Below are positions 9,203 to 19,676 of a stretch of DNA of 64,000 bases, one piece after another. Under the pieces are notes generated by a model. The model saw only the letters and a list, made by a program, of their open reading frames with translations, had not been told where the DNA came from and ran no database searches. The stretch is from assembly GCF_003667315.2 (NCBI RefSeq), contig NZ_RCTZ02000003.1, positions 62,001 through 126,000 of the forward strand. Reading direction: 5' to 3'. How positions within the stretch are numbered: position 1 is the first letter of the stretch; every line of letters starts with the position of its first letter. The stretch comes from Tropicibacter alexandrii. Its GTDB lineage: Bacteria; Pseudomonadota; Alphaproteobacteria; Rhodobacterales; Rhodobacteraceae. The translations under genes were made by a program, and so were the position numbers.

Positions 9203-9233
9203 AAAAAGCCCCGGCACGGGGACCGGGGCTTTT
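9203..9233. terminator. bidirectional terminator after mdh
   Basis: An 8-bp GC-rich stem (AGCCCCGG 9207-9214 with CCGGGGCT 9223-9230) is flanked by A-runs on the left and T-runs on the right, so it is a good intrinsic terminator for mdh on the minus strand and separates mdh from the suc transcription unit. Confidence 0.85.
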
Positions 9234-9252
9234 GCTGTGCGTCTTGACGGGA

Positions 9253-11130
<1,878 letters not shown>

Positions 11131-11190
11131 GGGAGCCGCATTGCGGAACAGGCTGCCACGATCTTCGATGAAGACCGTCTCCCCCTCAGG

Positions 11191-11511
11191 TCATGCATCG
11201 TCCCCCTTGGGCGGCAGGGCCTCGGCAAGTTCCTCGAAGGCCTGACCGGACGCCACGAGGCATGTCATGCCGTTCGCCATCGTCACGGTGATGGTCCAAG
11301 AACCGCCTTCGACATTGGCGAACACTTCCATCACGGCATTGTTCGAACCAAGGCCCATGCTTTGACGGCTTTCACCGTATTTCGTGGCGAGACGGTCGAC
11401 AACCTGATCGCGGGGGGCGCAGTGTTGCAGGTTCTGCGCATGGACATGGGTGGCGGCGCCCAGCAGCAGACCGGCCGACAGGATGCCCAGTTTCATCATT
11501 TTCTCAGTCAT
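11191..11511 (-). CDS. small periplasmic protein of unknown function
   Basis: A 106-residue protein with a clear signal peptide (KLGILSAGLLLGAATHVHAQ). The mature part has two cysteines (QHCAPRD and MTCLVASGQ) that could form a disulfide, and the pattern CxPRDQVVDRLATKYGE, which I have seen in uncharacterised Rhodobacterales proteins. It is transcribed towards the permease gene and away from mcl2. No function can be given. Confidence 0.7.
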   Translation of the reverse strand: MTEKMMKLGILSAGLLLGAATHVHAQNLQHCAPRDQVVDRLATKYGESRQSMGLGSNNAVMEVFANVEGGSWTITVTMANGMTCLVASGQAFEELAEALPPKGDDA

Positions 11512-11830
11512 AACTTCACCTTTCGGCTAGATCCCGGCGATGGGGCGGCTTTGCCGCCTGCCGGTATCGGTTGGGTCCCCTCAGATCCCGGGCGTCGGCC
11601 CTGACCGTCCCGCCCCGGCCGCTTTTCGGCCTGCAAACAGCTTCCGTCTTCAGCCCCTTAAATGAGGTTAACGCTGCGCGCGGTCGTTCGAATGCGAGCG
11701 AATTTTGCCGATCCTCCTGCCCATTCCGCAGGCAATTGCTGCAATGCGGCAGAAACCCCTTGCCATTTTCCGCAAAAAATGGCCTGTCTCGCGCAACAAT
11801 ATTACTCAACGCATCACGCAGGAGAGTCTC
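11512..11830. promoter_or_regulatory. divergent intergenic region before mcl2 with TTGC/GCAA elements
   Basis: This 319-bp stretch holds no convincing gene. Near mcl2 it carries GCAATTGC (11732-11739) overlapping TTGCTGCAA (11736-11744) and an A/T-rich segment with TTTTCCGCAAAA (from about 11767). TTGC/GCAA repeats also precede ccr and ecm, so these may be operators of a shared ethylmalonyl-CoA pathway regulator. GGAGAG directly precedes the mcl2 ATG. Confidence 0.4.
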
Positions 11831-12679
11831 ATGGACATGGCTGCCCGCCCGTATCGTTCGGTTCTGTATATTCCCGCTTCCAAGGAGCGTGCCTTGGAAA
11901 AGGCCCGTGGATTGCCCGTCGATGCGATCATCTTCGATCTCGAAGACGCCGTCGCGCCGGGCGAAAAACTGGCCGCGCGTGAGACGTTGAAAGCGGCCTT
12001 GCAGACCTCTTACGGCAAGCGCACCCGCATCGTGCGGATCAACGGGCTCGACACCGAATGGGGCGAGGCCGATGCCAAGGCCGCCGATGCCATGGATTGC
12101 GACGCGGTGCTGCTGCCCAAGGTCGAAAGCGCAGCCCAGCTCGACAAACTGGCTGCGCTGACCGACAAACCGCTTTGGGCGATGATGGAAACCCCGCGCG
12201 GCATGCTGAACGCTGCCGAGATTGCCGCCCATCCGCGTCTGAAGGGCTTCGTCATGGGCACAAACGATCTGGCCAAGGAGCTGAACAGTCGGTTCCGCGC
12301 CGACCGTTTGCCGATGCTGCCGGGGATCGGACTGTGCCTGCTGGCCGCCAAGGCAGAGGGCGTCGTGATCGTCGATGGCGTCTATAACGCCTTCAAGGAT
12401 GATGACGGCCTGCGCGCCGAATGTGAACAGGGCCGCGACATGGGCATGGATGGCAAGACGCTGATCCATCCGGCGCAGGTGGACATCGCGAATGAGTGCT
12501 TCGCCCCATCCGAGGCCGATATCGAACTGGCAAAGCGCCAGATCGCCGCCTTCGAAGAGACGGTGGCGCAGGGCGGCGGCGTGGCCGTGGTCGACGGCAA
12601 GATCGTCGAGAACCTGCATGTCGACACTGCGCAAAAGCTGCTGGCCAAGGCTGAAACCATTGCGGCCATGGCGGAATAA
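11831..12679 (+). CDS. mcl2: (3S)-malyl-CoA thioesterase, CitE/HpcH family
   Basis: A 282-residue HpcH/HpaI aldolase-citrate lyase family protein: RSVLYIPASKERALEKA at the N-terminus, the metal-binding IIFDLEDAVAPGEK, and FVMGTNDLAKEL. In Rhodobacter sphaeroides the CitE homologue next to mesaconyl-CoA hydratase (Mcl2) hydrolyses malyl-CoA to malate and CoA in the ethylmalonyl-CoA pathway; the matching gene order here favours that over malyl-CoA lyase (Mcl1), though the sequence alone does not fully separate them. The start at 11831 follows CAGGAGAG. It heads a four-gene unit ending with mch. Confidence 0.87.
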   Translation: MDMAARPYRSVLYIPASKERALEKARGLPVDAIIFDLEDAVAPGEKLAARETLKAALQTSYGKRTRIVRINGLDTEWGEADAKAADAMDCDAVLLPKVESAAQLDKLAALTDKPLWAMMETPRGMLNAAEIAAHPRLKGFVMGTNDLAKELNSRFRADRLPMLPGIGLCLLAAKAEGVVIVDGVYNAFKDDDGLRAECEQGRDMGMDGKTLIHPAQVDIANECFAPSEADIELAKRQIAAFEETVAQGGGVAVVDGKIVENLHVDTAQKLLAKAETIAAMAE

Positions 12680-12715
12680 GCCCTAACTGGCGCCGGGACA
12701 TAAAGGGAGACGGAC

Positions 12716-13261
12716 ATGGGACTTCTCATTCTCGGCGTTGCGCTCTGGTGGGGCGGACATTTCTTCAAGCGCGTGGCGCCGGGCGCGCGTGCGAATATGG
12801 GCGACAAGGGGAAGGGCGTGATCGCGCTGGTGCTTGCCGCCTCGATCCTGCTGATGATCTTTGGCTACCGCATGGCCGATGGTGCATTCTTCTGGGGTCG
12901 GCACCCGGCAACCGTCGGCATCAACAACCTGCTGATGATCGCGGCGCTGTACTTCATGTCGCCCGGTCCGCGCAAAGGGGCGCTGTTCCACAAGATGCGC
13001 CACCCGATGCTGACGGGCTTCTTGCTCTGGACCGTCGCGCACCTGCTGGTGAACGGCGACACGCCGTCCTTTGTTCTGTTCGGGGGGCTGGGCCTGTGGG
13101 CGATTGCCGAGATGGTCGTGATCAACCGCGCCGAGCCGGACTGGACGCCGCACGCGAAGGGCAGCATCAAGAAGGACGCGATCTTTGTCGCAGCCTCGGT
13201 CGTGCTGCTGGTGGTGATCGGCTTTGTCCATACATGGCTTGGCTACCCAGCCTTCGGCTAA
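12716..13261 (+). CDS. NnrU family membrane protein
   Basis: A 181-residue membrane protein with about five hydrophobic segments and NnrU-family features (WWGGHFFKRVAPGAR, KMRHPMLTGFLLWTVAHLL, NGDTPSFVLFG). NnrU-like proteins were named from denitrification clusters and are related to isoprenylcysteine methyltransferase-like membrane enzymes; their activity is unsettled. AAAGGGAGA precedes the ATG. It lies 36 bp after mcl2 and 16 bp before the DUF1737 gene, so it is co-transcribed with carbon-assimilation genes although no denitrification gene is in the window. Confidence 0.85.
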   Translation: MGLLILGVALWWGGHFFKRVAPGARANMGDKGKGVIALVLAASILLMIFGYRMADGAFFWGRHPATVGINNLLMIAALYFMSPGPRKGALFHKMRHPMLTGFLLWTVAHLLVNGDTPSFVLFGGLGLWAIAEMVVINRAEPDWTPHAKGSIKKDAIFVAASVVLLVVIGFVHTWLGYPAFG

Positions 13262-13277
13262 CCCACGGGAGAGACAC

Positions 13278-13481
13278 ATGAAACTCTATCGCTTCCTCTC
13301 CGAGGACGACACTTCTGCCTTTTGCCACAAGGTCACTGACGCGCTCAACAAGGGCTGGGCGCTGCATGGCGATCCGACCTATGCCTTCGACGCTGCCAAT
13401 GGCGTCATGCGCTGCGGTCAGGCCGTGGTGAAAGAGGTCGAGGGCACCTACACACCCGACGTGAAACTGGGAGAACAGTAA
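13278..13481 (+). CDS. DUF1737 small protein
   Basis: A 67-residue protein that begins MKLYRFLSEDDTSAFCHKV and continues ALNKGWALHGDPTY, a DUF1737-type pattern. It has no signal peptide or membrane helix, so it is probably cytosolic. GGGAGAGAC precedes the ATG at 13278; a longer frame runs back into the NnrU gene but has no ribosome binding site. The stop lies 2 bp before mch, so it is tightly coupled to mesaconyl-CoA hydratase. Role unknown. Confidence 0.82.
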   Translation: MKLYRFLSEDDTSAFCHKVTDALNKGWALHGDPTYAFDAANGVMRCGQAVVKEVEGTYTPDVKLGEQ

Positions 13482-13483
13482 AA

Positions 13484-14512
13484 ATGGCAAAGACCAATCC
13501 GGGCCGCTTTTTCGAAGACTATACCATCGGTCAGACCATCGACCATGCCGTGCCCCGGACGGTCTCTGGCGGGGAGAGGGCGCTGTATCACGCGCTCTAC
13601 CCCGCGCGCCATGCGCTGTATTCCTCGGACCAGTTCGCGCAATCCTGCGGGCTGGCCGCCTCGCCGATCGACGATCTGGCGGCGTTCCACGTGGTCTTTG
13701 GCAAGACCGTGCCGGATGTGTCGCTGAACGCGGTGGCAAATCTGGGTTATGCCGAGGGGCGCTGGTTGCTGCCTGTGTTCCCCGGCGACACCTTGCGCTC
13801 GACCTCCGAAGTCATTGGCCTGAAACAGAACTCCAACGGCAAAACCGGCGTCGTCTATGTCCGCACGCGCGGTCTGAACCAGCGCGACGAGGTGGTTATG
13901 GAGTACTGCCGCTGGGTGATGGTGCGCAAGAACGACCTCGACGCGCCCGCGCCCGAGACGGTCCTGCCCGATCTGAAAAAGGCGCTGTCGGTCGATGATC
14001 TGGTGATCCCCGAGGGCTTGGATTTCTCGAACTACGATTTCACGCTGGCCGGGGAGCCGCACCGCTGGGGCGATTACGAGATCGGCGAGCAGATCGACCA
14101 TGTGGACGGCGTCACCATCGAGGAAGCCGAGCATATGATCGCCACGCGCCTCTGGCAGAACACCGCCAAGGTGCATTTCGACCTGAGCTTCCGTCCCGAG
14201 GGCCGTCTGATCTATGGCGGGCATGTGATTTCGATGGCGCGGGCGCTGTCCTTCAACGGGCTGGCCAATGCCCAGATGATCGTGGGCCTGAACGGCGGCG
14301 CGCATGCGAACCCGTGTTTCGCGGGGGATACCGTCAAGGCTTGGACAGAGGTGCTGGACAAGGCCGAGACCAGCGCCCCCGGCGTCGGCGCGATCCGCTT
14401 GCGGCTGGTTGCGTCCAAGGGCGGTGCGCCGTTTGCCTACAAGGGCGAGGACGGGCGCTATGATCCTAGCGTCCTGCTGGATCTGGATTATTGGGCGTTG
14501 ATGCCGATGTGA
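13484..14512 (+). CDS. mch: mesaconyl-C1-CoA hydratase (beta-methylmalyl-CoA dehydratase)
   Basis: A 342-residue double-hotdog (MaoC-like) protein. The N-terminal half starts MAKTNPGRFFEDYTIGQTIDH and the second hotdog begins at HRWGDYEIGEQIDHVDGVTIEEAEHM. Length and pattern match mesaconyl-CoA hydratase, which converts mesaconyl-C1-CoA to beta-methylmalyl-CoA in the ethylmalonyl-CoA pathway. It is the last gene of the mcl2 unit; GGGAGAA precedes the ATG. A GC-rich stem (GGGGCCGC/GCGGCCCC, 14521-14543) without a T-run follows the stop. Confidence 0.93.
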   Translation: MAKTNPGRFFEDYTIGQTIDHAVPRTVSGGERALYHALYPARHALYSSDQFAQSCGLAASPIDDLAAFHVVFGKTVPDVSLNAVANLGYAEGRWLLPVFPGDTLRSTSEVIGLKQNSNGKTGVVYVRTRGLNQRDEVVMEYCRWVMVRKNDLDAPAPETVLPDLKKALSVDDLVIPEGLDFSNYDFTLAGEPHRWGDYEIGEQIDHVDGVTIEEAEHMIATRLWQNTAKVHFDLSFRPEGRLIYGGHVISMARALSFNGLANAQMIVGLNGGAHANPCFAGDTVKAWTEVLDKAETSAPGVGAIRLRLVASKGGAPFAYKGEDGRYDPSVLLDLDYWALMPM

Positions 14513-14632
14513 TCCGGGCCGGGGCCGCCGATGACGCGGCCCCGCGCGGAAACGAATCTTTGCTCCCGCCTTTACTTTTTGTTTACGCTTCTTCGCGGAA
14601 CGAGGATGGACCTGGGACAAAAGGGGGGCGAC

Positions 14633-14836
14633 ATGACTGTCATGCCCATCGCCAAGACGTGCGTCGATGTACTTGAAACGCCAAAGGACCAAGTGCCGGA
14701 GATGATCCGGGCTTTGATCCGAAAACGGGCCTTCTCTCCGCTGATGCAACGGATCAACAGTCGCTTGCGTGCCGATGATCCGGCGCTTCGCGCACGCGCG
14801 CAGGCTGCTCTGGCGCATTTGGGCTTCCCCGACTGA
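14633..14836 (+). CDS. small basic protein of unknown function
   Basis: A 67-residue basic protein (MTVMPIAKTCVDVLE... IRALIRKRAFSP...) with no signal peptide and mostly helical composition. The ATG at 14633 follows AAGGGGGGCGAC, a good ribosome binding site; an ATG at 14606 in the same frame has only a crowded one. It sits alone between mch and the sdh operator region. I do not recognise it; coding status rests on the ribosome binding site and codon bias. Confidence 0.55.
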   Translation: MTVMPIAKTCVDVLETPKDQVPEMIRALIRKRAFSPLMQRINSRLRADDPALRARAQAALAHLGFPD

Positions 14837-14937
14837 CAGCATCGCCCGATGGTGCAAGCGGCGCTTTGCCCGCTGTTTCCGACAGAATCTGTCATGTACG
14901 CCATTGCATACCGTTAGCGCTTAAGCTTTCAGCAAGA

Positions 14938-14968
14938 TGTGATCACGCCTCGCCAAGGTGTGATCACA
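14938..14968. promoter_or_regulatory. paired palindromic operator upstream of sdhC
   Basis: TGTGATCACG (14938-14947) and TGTGATCACA (14959-14968) have centres 21 bp apart and end 117 bp before the sdhC start. Geometry, spacer similarity and the AAAA that follows the second palindrome all match the sucC operator, so the two operons very likely share a regulator. Confidence 0.8.
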
Positions 14969-15085
14969 AAATAGAAGATTTCTGCGAATTGCGCCAAAAA
15001 ACCGCGCCTTTACAGGCGTGGCACAGGTGACAGGCGCGCAAAAAGCGATAAAACACGAGGCAACGGAACCGAAAGGACATCTGAT

Positions 15086-15469
15086 ATGGCCGACGTGAAC
15101 CGGGGCAACCGCCCGCTGTCCCCGCATCTCCAAGTTTATCGCCCGCAACTGACCTCGATCACCTCGATCCTCACCCGCATCACCGGCAACGCCTTGCTGG
15201 TCGCGGCGCTGATGACCGTCTGGTGGTTTCTGGCGGCTGCGACCTCGGAAGAGTATTTCCAGTTCGCCAATGGCTTCGTGACCTCGTGGTTCGGCGATCT
15301 GGTGATGTTCCTGTCGGTCTGGGCGCTGTGGTACCACACGCTGGCTGGCATCCGGCACCTGATCTGGGACAATGCCATGATGCTGGAAATCGACCGCGCC
15401 GAGATGCTGGGCTGGCTGGTCGTCATCGGCTCCGGCCTGCTGACCATCTTCACCGTGATCGTTGTCTGA
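15086..15469 (+). CDS. sdhC: succinate dehydrogenase cytochrome b556 subunit
   Basis: A 127-residue membrane anchor with three hydrophobic segments. The N-terminal RPLSPHLQVY motif and the heme-ligand region WYHTLAGIRHLIWD are characteristic. It binds heme b and quinone together with SdhD and anchors the SdhAB head to the inner face of the cytoplasmic membrane. GAAAGGACA precedes the ATG. First gene of sdhCDA-x-y-sdhB, downstream of the paired operator. Confidence 0.96.
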   Translation: MADVNRGNRPLSPHLQVYRPQLTSITSILTRITGNALLVAALMTVWWFLAAATSEEYFQFANGFVTSWFGDLVMFLSVWALWYHTLAGIRHLIWDNAMMLEIDRAEMLGWLVVIGSGLLTIFTVIVV

Positions 15470-15479
15470 GGGGGCTGAC

Positions 15480-15851
15480 ATGGCATATCTGACCGACCGC
15501 AAGCGCGCCGTGGGCCGTGGCGCCTCCAAGACCGGCACCGGGCATTTCTGGGCGATGAAGAAGTCGTCCGTTGCGCTTCTGCTGCTGATCCCGTTCTTCG
15601 TCTTCACCTTCGGCAGCGCCCTTGGCGGCACGTACGAGGAAATCCTTGCCTATTACAGCCGTCCCTGGCCTGCGCTGATCGCGGCCCTGACGATCCTGGT
15701 GGGCTTTCACCACTTCAACATGGGCGTGCAGGTCCTGATCGAGGATTACGTCCACGGTCTGGCGTCGAAAATCGCGATCCTGCTGATGACCTGCCTGTCC
15801 TACGGGGCGGCCGCTGTCGGCATCTTCGCCATCGCCAAGCTCGCGCTCTAA
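15480..15851 (+). CDS. sdhD: succinate dehydrogenase hydrophobic membrane anchor
   Basis: A 123-residue protein with three hydrophobic segments and the conserved HHFNMGVQVLIEDYVH region. It pairs with SdhC to bind quinone and anchor complex II. The start at 15480 (MAYLTDRKRAVGRG) lies 10 bp after the sdhC stop and follows AGGGGGC. The typical alphaproteobacterial order sdhC-sdhD-sdhA follows. Confidence 0.95.
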   Translation: MAYLTDRKRAVGRGASKTGTGHFWAMKKSSVALLLLIPFFVFTFGSALGGTYEEILAYYSRPWPALIAALTILVGFHHFNMGVQVLIEDYVHGLASKIAILLMTCLSYGAAAVGIFAIAKLAL

Positions 15852-15866
15852 GAACAGGTAAGTAAA

Positions 15867-17669
15867 ATGGCTGCATACGAATACGAGACGCATGATTATG
15901 ACGTCGTGGTCGTCGGTGCCGGCGGCGCGGGTCTGCGCGCCACGCTGGGCATGGCCGAGCAGGGTCTGCGCACTGCCTGCGTGACCAAGGTCTTCCCGAC
16001 GCGTTCGCACACCGTCGCGGCGCAAGGCGGCATCGCCGCCTCGCTGTCGAACATGGGCCCGGACAACTGGCAGTGGCATATGTATGACACCGTCAAAGGC
16101 TCGGACTGGCTCGGCGACACCGACGCTATGGAATACCTCGCCCGCGAGGCGCCCAAGGCCGTGTACGAACTGGAACATTACGGTGTTCCGTTCTCGCGCA
16201 CCGAAGAGGGCAAGATCTACCAGCGCCCCTTCGGCGGCCACACCACCGAATTCGGCGAAGGCCCGCCGGTGCAGCGCACCTGCGCCGCCGCCGACCGCAC
16301 CGGCCACGCCATCCTGCACACGCTCTATGGCCAGTCGCTCAAGCAGCGGGCCGAATTCTACATCGAATATTTCGCCATCGACCTGCTGATGGAAGATGGC
16401 GAGTGCAAGGGCGTCCTGTGCTGGAAGCTTGATGACGGCACCTTCCACGTCTTCAACGCCAAGATGGTCGTGCTGGCCACGGGTGGCTATGGCCGTGCCT
16501 ATTTCTCGGCAACGTCCGCCCATACCTGCACCGGCGACGGCGGCGGCATGGTGGCGCGGGCGGGCCTCCCGCTTCAGGATATGGAGTTCGTGCAGTTCCA
16601 CCCGACCGGTATCTACGGCTCGGGCTGCCTGATCACCGAAGGCGCGCGCGGCGAGGGCGGTTACCTGACCAACTCCGAGGGCGAGCGTTTCATGGAACGC
16701 TACGCGCCCACCTACAAGGACCTCGCGCCGCGTGACTATGTCAGCCGCTCGATGACCATGGAAATCCGCGAAGGGCGCGGCGTCGGCAAGGACGGGGATC
16801 ACATCCACCTGAACCTGTCTCACCTGCCTGCCGAGGCGCTCGCGGAACGCCTGCCGGGCATCTCGGAATCGGCCAAGATCTTTGCCGGCGTCGACGTGAC
16901 CAAGGAACCGATCCCGGTTCTGCCCACGGTGCATTACAACATGGGCGGCATCCCGACCAACTATTGGGGCGAGGTGCTGAACCCGACCAAGGACGATCCG
17001 ACCGCCATCGTGCCGGGCCTCATGGCCGTGGGCGAGGCGGGCTGCGCGTCGGTGCATGGGGCGAACCGTCTGGGCTCGAACTCGCTGATCGACCTCGTGG
17101 TCTTTGGCCGCGCCGCCGCGATCCGTGCCGGCAAGGTCGTCGATCCGTCGACCAGCGTGCCCAAGGCGCCTGTCAGCGAAATCGACAAGGCCTTTGACCG
17201 GTTCGACGGGCTGCGCAATGCCAAGGGCAACGTCGCCACCGCGGAACTGCGTCTGGAAATGCAGAAGACCATGCAGCGTGACGCCGCCGTCTTCCGCACC
17301 GCCAAGACGATGGCCGAAGGTGTCGAGGCGATGACCGCCATTGCGGGCAAGATGGATGACATCAAGGTCACCGACACCTCGCTGGTCTGGAACTCCGACC
17401 TGATGGAAACGCTTGAGCTGACCAACCTCATGCCCAACGCGCTGGCCACCATCGTCGGGGCCGAGGCCCGCAAGGAAAGCCGCGGCGCGCATGCGCACGA
17501 GGACTACACCGAGCGGGATGATGAGAACTGGCGCGTCCATACCGTTGCGCGGGTCGCTGGAAACAGCGTCGATCTGAGCTATCGTCCTGTTATCGTTGAT
17601 CCGCTCACGACCGAGGACGAGGGCGGCATCAGCCTCAAGACAATCGCACCCAAGGCGAGGACATTCTGA
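15867..17669 (+). CDS. sdhA: succinate dehydrogenase flavoprotein subunit
   Basis: A 600-residue flavoprotein. The FAD-binding motif [13 protein letters not shown] is at about residues 13-25 and the covalent FAD histidine is His48 in [10 protein letters not shown]. The substrate region ([20 protein letters not shown]) and C-terminal fold are complete. It oxidises succinate to fumarate in complex II. Its TGA overlaps the ATG of the next small gene by one base, so an uncharacterised exported protein is translationally coupled to SdhA. Confidence 0.98.
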   Translation: MAAYEYETHDYDVVVVGAGGAGLRATLGMAEQGLRTACVTKVFPTRSHTVAAQGGIAASLSNMGPDNWQWHMYDTVKGSDWLGDTDAMEYLAREAPKAVYELEHYGVPFSRTEEGKIYQRPFGGHTTEFGEGPPVQRTCAAADRTGHAILHTLYGQSLKQRAEFYIEYFAIDLLMEDGECKGVLCWKLDDGTFHVFNAKMVVLATGGYGRAYFSATSAHTCTGDGGGMVARAGLPLQDMEFVQFHPTGIYGSGCLITEGARGEGGYLTNSEGERFMERYAPTYKDLAPRDYVSRSMTMEIREGRGVGKDGDHIHLNLSHLPAEALAERLPGISESAKIFAGVDVTKEPIPVLPTVHYNMGGIPTNYWGEVLNPTKDDPTAIVPGLMAVGEAGCASVHGANRLGSNSLIDLVVFGRAAAIRAGKVVDPSTSVPKAPVSEIDKAFDRFDGLRNAKGNVATAELRLEMQKTMQRDAAVFRTAKTMAEGVEAMTAIAGKMDDIKVTDTSLVWNSDLMETLELTNLMPNALATIVGAEARKESRGAHAHEDYTERDDENWRVHTVARVAGNSVDLSYRPVIVDPLTTEDEGGISLKTIAPKARTF

Positions 17670-17968
17670 TGCGCATCGTGGCACTTCTGACGGCAATTTT
17701 GGTTGCAACCGCAACTCCGCTTCTGGCCAATGGCCAAGGCTACGGGGTGCAGGAGTGTCACGCCTACGCAAACAGTCTCGCCTATACGGGGGCGAAAAGC
17801 TATTCGGCACAATATACTGCGGCCTACCAGGCCTGCATGGACCAGCGCGCCGACTACGCTGCCGCCCAACCGAATTTCCGGCAACCGCGCGGGCACAATG
17901 TCACCGTTGGCTATTGCCCGCCCAACGCGCCCTTCATGTATCGAGGAACGTTGTATTGCCGGAACTGA
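17669..17968 (+). CDS. small exported protein inside the sdh operon
   Basis: A 99-residue protein with a signal peptide ([20 protein letters not shown]) and four cysteines in the mature part (ECHAY, ACMDQ, GYCPP, YCRN), suggesting two disulfides in the periplasm. The ATG overlaps the sdhA stop by one base and its own TGA overlaps the next ATG by one base. I do not recognise the family. The tight coupling on both sides says it is made together with SdhA and the following lipoprotein. Confidence 0.78.
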   Translation: MRIVALLTAILVATATPLLANGQGYGVQECHAYANSLAYTGAKSYSAQYTAAYQACMDQRADYAAAQPNFRQPRGHNVTVGYCPPNAPFMYRGTLYCRN

Positions 17969-18285
17969 TGCGCAAACGACCGGTCGCCTTGCTGCTCTGC
18001 CTGTCCGTGGCGGCCTGCTCGCCGCAGGCGCAGGACCAGATCGCGCGCAATGCGGCCCGGTCCGCCATTACGCCCGTGGTGCAGGACCGGTTTCCCGGCG
18101 TCCCGTTGCAGCCGGCCATCGACTGCATCATCGACAATGCGAACGCGGCCCAGATCAATGCGCTGGCCGCCGACGCGGTGCTTGGGGCAACCGAAAGCAC
18201 CGCGCAGATCGTCACCGACATCGTCTCGAAACCCGAGACCCTAACCTGCTTGGCGGCCGAGGGCCTGCCGGCGCTGCTGCGATAG
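17968..18285 (+). CDS. small lipoprotein inside the sdh operon
   Basis: A 105-residue protein with a lipoprotein signal (ALLLCLSVAAC; lipobox VAAC, Cys17). The mature part has two further cysteines (IDCIID, LTCLAA) and a helical pattern (AARSAITPVVQDRFPG). Its start overlaps the previous stop by one base, and sdhB begins 9 bp after its stop. The family appears to be a Rhodobacterales sdh-operon protein of unknown role; an assembly role for complex II is conceivable but is only inference. Confidence 0.78.
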   Translation: MRKRPVALLLCLSVAACSPQAQDQIARNAARSAITPVVQDRFPGVPLQPAIDCIIDNANAAQINALAADAVLGATESTAQIVTDIVSKPETLTCLAAEGLPALLR

Positions 18286-18294
18286 GAGCGAGCC

Positions 18295-19071
18295 ATGGTT
18301 CAATTCACTCTCCCCAAGAATTCGAAGATCCGTACAGGCAAGACTTGGCCCAAGCCGTCTGGCGGCAATGTCCGCAAATTCCAGATTTATCGCTGGAACC
18401 CGGATGACGGTCAGAACCCCCGTGTCGATACCTATTTCGTCGATATGGATGACTGCGGGCCGATGGTTCTGGATGCGCTGATCAAGATCAAGAACGAGAT
18501 CGACCCGACCCTGACCTTCCGCCGGTCCTGCCGCGAGGGGATCTGTGGCTCTTGCGCGATGAATATCGACGGGATCAACACGCTGGCCTGTATCTATGGC
18601 CTCGACGAGATCGACGGCGACGTGAAGATCTACCCGCTGCCCCACATGCCGGTGGTCAAGGACCTGATCCCCGACCTGACGCATTTCTATGCCCAGCACG
18701 CCTCGATCATGCCGTGGTTGGAGACCAAGACCAATCGCCCGGCCAAGGAATGGCGTCAGTCCATCGAGGACCGCAAGAAGCTGGACGGTCTGTATGAATG
18801 CGTGATGTGCGCGTCCTGTTCGACGGCGTGCCCGTCCTACTGGTGGAATGGTGACCGCTACCTTGGACCGGCCGCGCTGTTGCACGCCTATCGCTGGATC
18901 ATCGATTCGCGCGACGAGGCGACGGGCGAGCGTCTGGATCAGCTTGAGGATCCGTTCAAGCTGTATCGCTGCCACACGATCATGAACTGCGCCAAGACCT
19001 GCCCCAAGGGTCTGAACCCGGCCAAGGCAATCGCCGAGATCAAGAAGATGATGGTCGAGCGCACGATCTGA
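18295..19071 (+). CDS. sdhB: succinate dehydrogenase iron-sulfur subunit
   Basis: A 258-residue iron-sulfur protein with the plant-type 2Fe-2S cluster motif ([12 protein letters not shown]) and the C-terminal 4Fe-4S and 3Fe-4S ligands ([13 protein letters not shown], then [17 protein letters not shown]). It passes electrons from SdhA to quinone in SdhCD. GGAGCG precedes the ATG. A clear terminator follows, ending the operon. Confidence 0.98.
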   Translation: MVQFTLPKNSKIRTGKTWPKPSGGNVRKFQIYRWNPDDGQNPRVDTYFVDMDDCGPMVLDALIKIKNEIDPTLTFRRSCREGICGSCAMNIDGINTLACIYGLDEIDGDVKIYPLPHMPVVKDLIPDLTHFYAQHASIMPWLETKTNRPAKEWRQSIEDRKKLDGLYECVMCASCSTACPSYWWNGDRYLGPAALLHAYRWIIDSRDEATGERLDQLEDPFKLYRCHTIMNCAKTCPKGLNPAKAIAEIKKMMVERTI

Positions 19072-19095
19072 TCATTGGTCTCTTGTGTGGAATGC

Positions 19096-19123
19096 AAATG
19101 CGGGCCCTCGGGTCCGCATTTTT
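19096..19123 (+). terminator. terminator after sdhB
   Basis: AAATGCGGGCCC pairs with GGGTCCGCATTT (one G-T wobble) around a short loop and is followed by T residues, 25 bp after the sdhB stop. This is a standard intrinsic terminator for the sdh operon. Confidence 0.85.
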
Positions 19124-19247
19124 CGTTGACGTTGCGTCGTCATGCGTCATCTGCAACCCGATCTTGCGCTCTTTCGGGGAAGTCAGCCCGCCCCCGTCGG
19201 CATATCTCTTGCGCACGGGAGGACGCCGCAATCGAAAGGGCAACCCC

Positions 19248-19379
19248 ATGAAAGAGCAGCAGAAAACACCGGCCGAATTGGCGCTTGAGGCCTTGGAGCA
19301 GGCTTGGGCCTATTTCACCCCCGAGCCGCGCAAACCCAGCGAAAGCCCGGTCTACGAGGACCTGCCACTGGCAGCCTGA
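19248..19379 (+). CDS. 43-residue microprotein of unknown function
   Basis: A short acidic protein (MKEQQKTPAELALEALEQAW, then YFTPEPRKPSESPVYEDLPL). AAAGGGCAACCCC precedes the ATG. No signal peptide or helix-spanning segment is visible. Similar short proteins with an EQAWAYF-type core exist in Rhodobacterales as far as I recall, but no function is known. Coding status is moderate. Confidence 0.55.
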   Translation: MKEQQKTPAELALEALEQAWAYFTPEPRKPSESPVYEDLPLAA

Positions 19380-19421
19380 CGCGGCATTGATGCTGCGTGT
19401 CAGACGCGATAGGCCGGGGGC

Positions 19422-19616
19422 ATGATCTATGTCGCCGGCCTTTTGATTGCCTTCATCCTGATCGCGGTGTTCTCCAACCCGGCGACGCGGGCCTGTCGCT
19501 GGCGCGAATACCGTCAGGGGGACAGCGTCCGCTGGCACTGCATCCAATGTGGGGCAGAGGTCTACAAGCCGTTGGGGCAAAAGCCGAAATCCTGCTTTCG
19601 GAACGATCGAGCCTAG
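19422..19616 (+). CDS. small membrane-anchored zinc-ribbon-like protein
   Basis: A 64-residue protein with one N-terminal membrane helix (VAGLLIAFILIAVF) and a cytosolic tail carrying WHCIQCGAE and KSCFRND, that is, three or four cysteines that could bind a metal. GGGGGC precedes the ATG at 19422. No family name can be given. It lies 42 bp after the microprotein and 60 bp before the hydroxyacid dehydrogenase, on the same strand. Confidence 0.65.
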   Translation: MIYVAGLLIAFILIAVFSNPATRACRWREYRQGDSVRWHCIQCGAEVYKPLGQKPKSCFRNDRA

Positions 19617-19676
19617 GCGCTTTGCAAATCATCCGGGCCTTTGTCATGCTGCGGTGCAAATCACGCAGGATGCCAG

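Noticed and set aside
15450-17810. A 786-codon open frame opposite sdhD and sdhA
   Set aside because: Antisense shadow of complex II genes; Arg/His/Ala-rich with no domain pattern.
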